A DNA stretch of 42,482 nt, from NCBI RefSeq assembly GCF_900130005.1, contig NZ_FQXP01000015.1, forward strand, positions 1 through 42,482. The letters run 5' to 3'. The notes under the pieces are model-generated. The model did not search any database, had not been told where the DNA came from, and saw only the letters and a program-made list of their open reading frames with translations. Below, one piece after another: positions 35,986 through 42,482 of the stretch. The stretch is from Clostridium collagenovorans DSM 3089. Its GTDB lineage: Bacteria > Bacillota > Clostridia > Clostridiales > Clostridiaceae. Position 1 is the stretch's first letter. Every line of letters starts with the position of its first letter. The translations under genes were made by a program, and so were the position numbers.

Positions 35986-36170
35986 ATAATAGGATTTTAA
36001 AATAAGTAATTGTATAATTAGGCATTATAAAATAAAAAAAGTAATGGATAAGTAAAAAAAGTAAAAATTATATCAAAGGTAATATGTGATATAATGGAAA
36101 TAATAAAAAATACTTGTAAGAACTTATTAAGATTATAAAAAATAGTGATTTATGATTTGGAGTTCGTAGT

Positions 36171-36296
36171 ATGGAGGTTAAAAGAGGCATTTATTCTTCG
36201 AGAAAATTCTATGATTTAGGTATTGTAAGGGTAACTATAGGTTATAGATATAAACTAGAGAAGAAGAGATTAATAGAAAAAGAGGTGATAATTTAG
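36171..36296 (+). CDS. Possible small protein upstream of the AEC transporter
   Basis: A 41-residue basic frame beginning MEVKRGIYSSRKFYDLG and ending KEVII, whose TAG stop abuts the ATG of the transporter. GGAG lies 8 bases before its ATG. Translation to this stop would deliver ribosomes straight to the next start, so it may be a leader peptide or a coupled small protein. No homology recognised, and in AT-rich DNA a chance frame of this length is possible. Confidence 0.35.
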   Translation: MEVKRGIYSSRKFYDLGIVRVTIGYRYKLEKKRLIEKEVII

Positions 36297-37253
36297 ATGT
36301 CTACTATAATGCAAGGAGTACATATAGTATTAAGTATGATGATAATGATGGGGGTTGGATATGTCTTAACAGGCAACCACTGGTTTGATGAAGAGTTCAC
36401 AAACACTATAGTTAAGGTTATTTTAAATATATCCATGCCTCTTATGATGTTAAATACAATTACATCAAATTTTGAAAAGTCGAGCTTTTTATCTATGGTT
36501 AAGGCAGCTATAATACCATTTATAGCTATAATAATATGTTATTGGGTATCTATACTATTTTCTAATATGTTAAAGATTAACTCTGATAGTAAGGGGTTAT
36601 ATAGAACATTATTCTTTAACTCTAATAGTATATTTATGGGGTTACCAATTAACATAGCTTTGTTAGGCGAAGTTTGTGTTCCTTATGTATTACTATATTA
36701 CATAGCAAATACCACTTGTTTTTGGACACTAGGGATAAGTGAGATTAGTAAGGATGGAGCGAAGAGGTTTGGAAGACGTGTAGAGCCTATATTCTCTAAG
36801 GATGGTTTTAAAAAGATTTTATCACCATCATTGTTCGGATATATAGCAGGTATAATATTAGTACTTTTAGGAATTAAACTTCCTTTATTTCTACAAGATT
36901 CAAGCAAAAGTTTAGGTGGATTAACTACACCTTTATCTATGATTTTTATAGGGTGTATTTTATATAAAATCAAATTTAGTGATGTAAAGTTAGATAAATT
37001 TAATGTAAGTATATTAATTGGACGATTCATAATAAGTCCTGGAATCATGCTAATACTTACTAGAATTATACCTATTCCACAAATGATGAGAACTGTATTT
37101 GTTATACAATCAGCAATGCCTACCATGACTAGTTCAGCTATAGTAGCTAAGAGTTATGGCTCAGATGAGAAAAAAGCCGTTGTATCTATAGGATTAACTA
37201 CAGTTATGTTTTTAATAGCATTACCTTTTTATATTTGGCTTTTAAATATGTAG
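36297..37253 (+). CDS. AEC (auxin efflux carrier) family transporter
   Basis: A 318-residue integral membrane protein with about ten transmembrane segments in two five-helix halves. N-terminal features are GVGYVLTGNHWFDEEF and ISMPLMMLNTI, the helix-break motif of the family. The C-terminal half has QSAMPTMTSSAIVAKSYG, the matching motif. Bacterial members carry organic acids such as malate or malonate, or other anions; the substrate is not evident. AGAGGTG lies about 9 bases before the ATG. No clear terminator was found in 37254-37423. Confidence 0.9.
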   Translation: MSTIMQGVHIVLSMMIMMGVGYVLTGNHWFDEEFTNTIVKVILNISMPLMMLNTITSNFEKSSFLSMVKAAIIPFIAIIICYWVSILFSNMLKINSDSKGLYRTLFFNSNSIFMGLPINIALLGEVCVPYVLLYYIANTTCFWTLGISEISKDGAKRFGRRVEPIFSKDGFKKILSPSLFGYIAGIILVLLGIKLPLFLQDSSKSLGGLTTPLSMIFIGCILYKIKFSDVKLDKFNVSILIGRFIISPGIMLILTRIIPIPQMMRTVFVIQSAMPTMTSSAIVAKSYGSDEKKAVVSIGLTTVMFLIALPFYIWLLNM

Positions 37254-37423
37254 GGGGATAAAGGGATATATAATTATTGATTTTAAATTGAAATTCAGCA
37301 TGTTTTATGAAGATGAAGAAATGAAGTAAGAATTTAAATTTTTTATCTTATAAAATATGAATGGAGTTTATTTAATGCAGTATATATTTGACTGTTCTTT
37401 CCAACGTTATTTGATAAATAGAA

Positions 37424-37828
37424 TTAATATGAAATCTTATTTATCCTTTTTAAATTTTCTTTAAACTTATCAGCCTTTAGCTTAAAAAATGGAGCAAATT
37501 TATTTGTCCAGCTAGCTATTGTTACATGGGATACTTTAATATTTTGTGTAACCCATAAGAATTGAGCTATCGCTCTAGTTGATGAGTTGTTAAGAAAATA
37601 TAAAGTAAGTGCAGTAAGGAAAGTATTTAAGGGAAATCTCATACCTTTCATTGACAATGAACCAGAAACAAGTTCACTGGAAGCTAAGTCAATATTGGTA
37701 TTGTGATATTGAACTATAACATGATTACACTTTTTACATTGATATTTTTGATTAGCCTGCTTATCCATTCCAAACTTGTATAATTGATCAGAATGGCAGC
37801 GAGGACATTTTATGTTTGTTTTGTTCAT
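37424..37828 (-). pseudogene. Truncated zinc-ribbon transposase
   Basis: A 134-residue N-terminal piece of a DDE-type transposase. A zinc ribbon (CPRCHSDQLYKFG, then YQCKKC) is followed by a helix-turn-helix-like part (SSTRAIAQFLWVTQNIKVSHVTIASWTNKFA). The catalytic DDE domain is missing: the frame stops after about 134 codons where a full protein would have well over 200. The start is intact, with GGAG upstream. It marks the left edge of the likely foreign ABC cassette at 37950-41435. The IS family cannot be fixed from this part. Confidence 0.8.
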
Positions 37829-37949
37829 TGCTCTTCTCTCCTTCGGGGGGAATATTTTGTCTTAGGAAAACTTAGTATACTTCTAAGGTGAGAGAAGTGC
37901 AATGTTCATATAACTTAACAGAACGCAAATTTTTTAAAGGGGAAAGTTT

Positions 37950-39584
37950 ATGAAAAAAAAATTAAACTTAATTAATGTACTGTTGTTTAATTTTCCACTT
38001 ATAATTAGTTCGATAATAATTAGTTGTATCGTAACAATATGCAATATTCAATTACGTAAATATAGTGGTAATATAATTGATCAAATAGGTATAGTCAATG
38101 AAATACATTATACACTAATTAGAATTACAGGTTGTATATTTATATTAGTCACTGGAAGCTTTATAAATAAATATATATTAAAAAGATTAATTGGATTTAC
38201 ATGTAAACAGCTATTAGATAAATTAACTTATTCAATATCCAACTGTAATCAAGCATGGTTAAATAATCAAAATAATGGAGATGCCATTAATACTTTTACA
38301 ACAGATGTAAATGGTGTTGGAAACTATATAAATAGAATAGTTGGTATTGCAGTTTCTGATGCTTTTTTATTTTTTATTACATGCATACTTATTTTTAAAA
38401 TAAATTTTTACTTAGCTATACTACTAATAATATCATCTACAATTCCTGTTTTTGTAATAAATATATCAAGTAATTTATTACAAAAAAAATATAAAACTTT
38501 TCAGGAAATTTTTTCAAATGCAAATAAAACATTACATGATACTCTGAGTAATATAGAGTTAGTGAAAGCTTATTCAATTCAAGTTAATTCATTAGATAAT
38601 TATAGTGGTAAACTTAAACAATCTAATGAATATAATAGAACTTTAGCAAAGCTTGAATCACTTGGTGGTGCTATTTCTATATTAACTAGCTTTTTAACTG
38701 TATTAGTTACTGTTGGTTATGGTGGTTGGCTTGTTAGTAATTCTTATATCACTATTGGGACATTTTTCACAATCCTTATGCTTACTGATTATATTATTGA
38801 TCCTATTATGAAGTTTTCAAATACTATTTTTATAACAAAAAAAACTAAGGTTAATATTGAGAGGTTAAATAAATATTTACTTGCTCCATGTGAGAACTTA
38901 GGTAACAAAGAACTAGTTCAAATCGATAGTAAAATAGTTTTAGAAATGAGGAATGTATCATTTTCTTATAATGAAAATGATATAATCTTAAATGAATTTA
39001 ATTTAAAAATAAAAAAAGGAGAGCATATATACATAATCGGTCCTATTGGAAGTGGTAAAAGCTCTATATTAAAGATTATTGCAGGTTTTTTACAGCACTA
39101 TAAAGGTGACGTATATCTGTATGAACAAAATTTAAAAGAATGTAATATTGAAAGTTTAAGATCAATAATTTCGTTTGTTACACAAGATGTATTTCTTTTC
39201 AGTGGTACTATTTATGACAATGTATCAATAGTCAAACCTAATTCTACAAAAGAAGATATTGAAGAAGTATGCAAATTAGCTGGAATACATACTGAAATAG
39301 TAAACATGGAAAAGGGTTATTTTACTAATATTGGGGAAGATGGATATGGTATTTCAGGAGGACAAAAACAAAGATTATCCCTAGCAAGAGCTTTTTTAGC
39401 TAATTCACCTATTTTTTTATTAGACGAGCCTTATTCAGCATTAGATATTAAAAATAAAGAACATATAAAGAAAACACTTTCAAAAATTGGTAAAAATAAA
39501 GTTATAATTACAGTTACTCATGATACTAGTATTATTGATGATAACAGTAGAGTTATTAGTTTAGAAAGTTTGGTGAAAGGTTGA
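37950..39584 (+). CDS. ABC exporter half-transporter (IS-flanked pair, first gene)
   Basis: A 544-residue membrane-ATPase fusion: six transmembrane segments (about 10-290) and an ATPase domain (about 320-540). Walker A is GPIGSGKSS, the signature ISGGQKQR, Walker B IFLLDEPYSALD, and the switch VTHD has its histidine, so this site looks competent. Asparagine and isoleucine content and AT richness exceed those of the exporter at 17995-21604, which fits horizontal origin. AAAGGGG lies upstream of the ATG. The partner is the next gene. No substrate gene is adjacent; peptides, siderophores or drugs are possible. Confidence 0.92.
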   Translation: MKKKLNLINVLLFNFPLIISSIIISCIVTICNIQLRKYSGNIIDQIGIVNEIHYTLIRITGCIFILVTGSFINKYILKRLIGFTCKQLLDKLTYSISNCNQAWLNNQNNGDAINTFTTDVNGVGNYINRIVGIAVSDAFLFFITCILIFKINFYLAILLIISSTIPVFVINISSNLLQKKYKTFQEIFSNANKTLHDTLSNIELVKAYSIQVNSLDNYSGKLKQSNEYNRTLAKLESLGGAISILTSFLTVLVTVGYGGWLVSNSYITIGTFFTILMLTDYIIDPIMKFSNTIFITKKTKVNIERLNKYLLAPCENLGNKELVQIDSKIVLEMRNVSFSYNENDIILNEFNLKIKKGEHIYIIGPIGSGKSSILKIIAGFLQHYKGDVYLYEQNLKECNIESLRSIISFVTQDVFLFSGTIYDNVSIVKPNSTKEDIEEVCKLAGIHTEIVNMEKGYFTNIGEDGYGISGGQKQRLSLARAFLANSPIFLLDEPYSALDIKNKEHIKKTLSKIGKNKVIITVTHDTSIIDDNSRVISLESLVKG

Positions 39585-39806
39585 AAATTAAACTGTGAGT
39601 TACCACAAAAATAAAGGCGCATGGCAAATATGCTACATGCCGATATACGTGTAAAAAGTGTTGGCCTTTTCAAAATATTAGCAAATAGTATCCGAAATTA
39701 TTAGTTTTTTAGGGTAAAGTCTATTTAAATAAATATTTTATGAAATCAAATGGCATATTTTCATTACGTTTTGTACCTTGAGCTTGCGAAAGGAATGGAT
39801 ATAACT
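39585..39806 (+). other. Spacer between the two ABC genes with structure and a 27-codon frame
   Basis: An AAAGGC near 39613 can pair with GCCTTT near 39664, enclosing GCATG and CATGC arms. Inside is a short frame from ATG 39621 to TAG 39704 beginning MANMLHADIRVKSVGLFKIL, with AAAGG just upstream but very close. It could be a precursor peptide, a leftover of another gene, or chance. The stretch is less AT-rich than its surroundings. Confidence 0.35.
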
Positions 39807-41435
39807 ATGAAAAGAGATTTTAAACGATTATTTAATATGTTTTTTTTAATAAAGAAATACTGGTTATCTTACGGAATAGCTACATTTGGTGTAGCAAGTA
39901 GAAATTTATTTATAAACTTACTTAATGCATTACTATATTCATCGATTATAACTATAATACAAAATTATAGTAACATACTTTTATTTAAAAGTATTTCCAA
40001 GTTTGTTTTTATACTAATTATATTTTTAATATCAGATTCAATATTTCAATTTTTACAATCAATTACTTTAAAAAATATAACAGATTATATTAGAAATAAA
40101 ATGTTCAAATCTATTCTTTATGGCAAAATTGAAAATATAAATAAAATTGGGAAACATTCTGAATTATTATTCAGAATAAATTCTGATGTTGATATAGCAG
40201 CTACTATATATGGAAATGATATTATTCAACCATTATTATATTTAATATCTGGAGTTGGAGCTATAATAGTACTTATTAAAGTAAACTATTTTTTAATATT
40301 TTGGGCTTTAATTTTAAGTTTTATATTTTTATCTATAAATATCTTTATGGGTAAAATTTTTAGGAGAATATTTATTCTTAATCAGAAAAATAATAGTACA
40401 CTTTTAATGCAGTTTTCTGAGATATTTTCTAACGGATTTGCAATAAAGTCACTTAATATATCAAATTATTTGTATAATGGCTTTAGAATAGGATTACATA
40501 AGTATGATACTATCAATAAACAATCTGCTAAGGTTGAGGCGACTGTAACTGTAGTTGATACAATACAATCTATTTTTAAATATACGGGTACAATTCTTTT
40601 ATGTATTTATTTATTTTCACAAAATATAATTAAGCTTAATGAAATTATACTTAGCACTCAAATGGTAGGTCTTATAATTACCATGATAACATCAATAGGA
40701 AGTTCTTATTTAAGATTGCAACAATCATTAGCAGGTGCCGAAAGAATTTTTGATGTAATTAATCTTCCAACTGAAAATTATGAAGTTAAAATAGCTGATA
40801 TAGAATTTGGATGTAAAGATGCAATAGTATTTGAAAATTTAAATGTTTCATATACAAAAGATAATTATGTCTTAAAAGATTTCAATAGTTCTATTGATAA
40901 TAATAAATTGACAATATTATCAGGCTGCAGTGGTAAAGGGAAGTCAACACTACTTAAAGTTATTATGGGGTTTTGTACTTATGATGAAGGTAATGTAAAG
41001 CTTTGGAACATTGACTTAAAGAAATATAGTGTTAAAGATCTGCGTAATCTTATATCATATATTCCACAAAATAATTTGATTTTTGAAGGCTCAATAAAAT
41101 ATAATATTGCATTAGGAACCACTGATAGCACCATGGAAGAGATAGAAAATGCTGCTCGTATGGCATGTATACATGATTTTATTATTAATTTACCTGATGG
41201 ATATGAAACTCAAATTTTTTCTCAAAATGTAACACTTTCAGGTGGTCAAAAACAATGTATAGCCATAGCTAGAGGGCTATTACAAGATAGACCATTGTTA
41301 TTATTTGATGAGGCTTTTTCTGCTATGGGATCTGGACTTGCTACACAAATCATAAATAATATAAATAATAAAACTATTGTTATAGTATCTCATGATACTA
41401 ATATATTGAAATTAGGCAAAGAGATCTGCCTGTAA
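39807..41435 (+). CDS. ABC exporter half-transporter (IS-flanked pair, second gene), 3' end clipped
   Basis: A 542-residue half-transporter, partner of the gene at 37950. Membrane domain about 1-310, ATPase about 325-540. Walker A is SGCSGKGKST, signature LSGGQKQC, Walker B LLLFDEAFSAMG (a changed D-loop, SAMG for SALD), and VSHD. The ATG at 39807 is chosen over an in-frame ATG at 39750, because AGGAATGG lies 8 bases before it and the resulting length matches the partner. The protein ends abruptly 11 residues after the H-loop in NILKLGKEICL. It lacks the usual terminal strand and tail, and the ISL3 remnant begins at that point. The last residues are probably encoded by IS sequence. Confidence 0.88.
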   Translation: MKRDFKRLFNMFFLIKKYWLSYGIATFGVASRNLFINLLNALLYSSIITIIQNYSNILLFKSISKFVFILIIFLISDSIFQFLQSITLKNITDYIRNKMFKSILYGKIENINKIGKHSELLFRINSDVDIAATIYGNDIIQPLLYLISGVGAIIVLIKVNYFLIFWALILSFIFLSINIFMGKIFRRIFILNQKNNSTLLMQFSEIFSNGFAIKSLNISNYLYNGFRIGLHKYDTINKQSAKVEATVTVVDTIQSIFKYTGTILLCIYLFSQNIIKLNEIILSTQMVGLIITMITSIGSSYLRLQQSLAGAERIFDVINLPTENYEVKIADIEFGCKDAIVFENLNVSYTKDNYVLKDFNSSIDNNKLTILSGCSGKGKSTLLKVIMGFCTYDEGNVKLWNIDLKKYSVKDLRNLISYIPQNNLIFEGSIKYNIALGTTDSTMEEIENAARMACIHDFIINLPDGYETQIFSQNVTLSGGQKQCIAIARGLLQDRPLLLFDEAFSAMGSGLATQIINNINNKTIVIVSHDTNILKLGKEICL

Positions 41436-41439
41436 ATTT

Positions 41440-42482
41440 ATAGAAACCGAGATTCGTATAAAAAATAGCTACTAGAATATCCTCTTTCTCTGAGAATATC
41501 AGTAATTTTTTCATAGGTGATTTTTGTGATCTAAGGGTTAATATTTCATCTCTATATGGGGCTAATGGACTAGATCTCGATACCCCATATTGACCGTGAA
41601 CTGCATTATAATCTTTTGAAAGATATTTGGAAATACTAGAACAGCTATAACCTGTAATATTTGATATTTCTGTTATCTGTAAGCCTTGGTTATTTAACAT
41701 ATGAACTCGTTCAATCTTGAATTTCACTTTGTTGACGGCATCTATATGTTCTTGTCCTCTTTTGTGGTACAAGTATCTTTTATGTCTAATACATCCATTT
41801 TTACATACTTAATAGCTGTAGATGTACTTATACGTAGCTGATTAGCGATTTTTTCAAATGACAGTAGTTCTTGACGTAGCTTTTTAGATTCAAGTATTTT
41901 TTCTTTTCCGAGTTAATTCTGTAAGATACATATAACGTTGCTTCGCTTCCTCGGAGGTGAGAGGTATCTCTATTCTTCCAACAATTAATCTTTGAATAGC
42001 TTTTTTTAATGCTTTAATTAAATTTTTAAGCATATGAAATCTATCATTTACTTGAATTGCTTTTGGATGAGAAATATCTATAGCAGCCTTGAAACTAATA
42101 GATCCATCTCTTACAATTACTTTTAAATTGGCATACGCCTTCAGCCATGTGGCAACATCTTTAGCATCTCTTGAATCTAATATATCAACAATACATCTTG
42201 TATTTATATCAATCATAATAGTTCCATATGTATGTCTTTTTTTAGTAGCAAAATCATCAATACATATATGAGTTATTTTTTCTTTATCTATTTTAAATGT
42301 TTTTTTTAGGTAGTTACAGATAGAGCTTTTCCTTATACTCACTGTTGATTCGCTTAAATAAGCACTAGCTGAAACAGAGCTCTGAGTTAGTGAAACACGA
42401 ATAACTTAATCTATAAGTCGTTTAGTTTTCTTAGCCTTTGCATCTAAGAAAGTAAAAGTTTCTGAAAATGTATATTTAGGAC
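41440..42482 (-). pseudogene. Decayed ISL3 family transposase (runs off the window)
   Basis: Reading leftward from the window end, ISL3-type DDE transposase sequence is split over several frames. The upstream part has an in-frame TAA near 42410. The central part (42342-41890) carries ICIDDFATKKRHTYGTIMID, SRDAKDVATWL, RDGSISF and VNDRFHMLKNL, which hold the catalytic acidic residues. It ends at a stop after an A-run; the frame then continues as EKILESKKLRQELLSFEKIA in another phase, and shifts again near 41790 into a helix-turn-helix-like segment (LQITEISNITGYSCSSISKYL). Multiple frame breaks make it inactive. Its left end abuts the clipped ABC gene. Confidence 0.88.

Noticed and set aside
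39750..39806. Upstream ATG start for the second IS-flanked ABC gene
   Set aside because: No ribosome site; the ATG at 39807 has one and gives a length matching its partner.
42089..42271. A 60-residue plus-strand frame in the ISL3 remnant
   Set aside because: It is antisense to the recognisable transposase catalytic region and has no ribosome site.
1..42482. CRISPR array, prophage or replication origin
   Set aside because: No regularly spaced repeats, no phage structural or integrase genes and no DnaA-box cluster were seen on reading through the window.

Overview
The window is very AT-rich, uses AGA and TTA codons heavily, has strong AGGAGG-type ribosome binding sites, and encodes a selenocysteine-containing Stickland reductase, a T-box leader and a probable Rex operator. 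Together these point to an anaerobic, amino-acid-fermenting Clostridium-like Firmicute. I cannot name the species from the sequence.

Layout. 1-830 is the tail of an rRNA operon (3' end of 23S, 5S) followed by two lysine tRNAs, UUU and CUU, each with its own terminator. 1249-4217 holds two stand-alone membrane genes, an MscS-type channel and a TRIC/YicG-type channel. 4686-13174 is the metabolic core. A histidine kinase with an extracellular amino-acid-binding domain and a sigma-54-dependent response regulator are followed by three 18-bp direct repeats (candidate activator sites) and a near-perfect -24/-12 promoter. That promoter drives grdX, a pyruvoyl-type component B alpha subunit, a UGA-decoding component B beta subunit and a sodium:neurotransmitter-symporter-family transporter. 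I read this as a substrate-specific uptake-and-reduction module of the glycine/sarcosine/betaine reductase family that relies on components A and C encoded elsewhere. 13268-17089 has unlinked genes: a small hypothetical, a Gfo/Idh/MocA oxidoreductase with a cysteine cluster, a polytopic membrane protein and a small coiled-coil protein. 17995-21604 is a heterodimeric ABC exporter with complementary degenerate ATP sites. 21884-22579 (minus) is an IspD/TarI-type cytidylyltransferase.

22797-25358 is a polar amino acid ABC importer under a T-box leader. Its specifier (CAC) and its UGGG acceptor-binding bulge both fit tRNA-His, so the importer is probably for histidine. 25477-27965 (minus) holds a PP-loop/Dph6-type ATPase and an iron alcohol dehydrogenase whose promoter is overlapped by a Rex-like palindrome. 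28565-31566 has three tandem M42 aminopeptidase genes, the third of which has lost most metal ligands. 32346-35856 is a MacB/FtsX-type ABC system and 36297-37253 an AEC-family transporter. 37424-42482 looks horizontally acquired: two half-size ABC exporter genes bounded by a truncated zinc-ribbon transposase and a decayed ISL3 transposase, whose left end appears to have clipped the second ABC gene.

The most interesting parts are the Stickland module with its dedicated extracellular sensor and enhancer repeats, the three-gene M42 cluster with a pseudo-enzyme, the T-box/histidine link, a possible small RNA between the regulator and grdX, and an ABC ATPase gene whose only Shine-Dalgarno is separated from its start codon by a hairpin.
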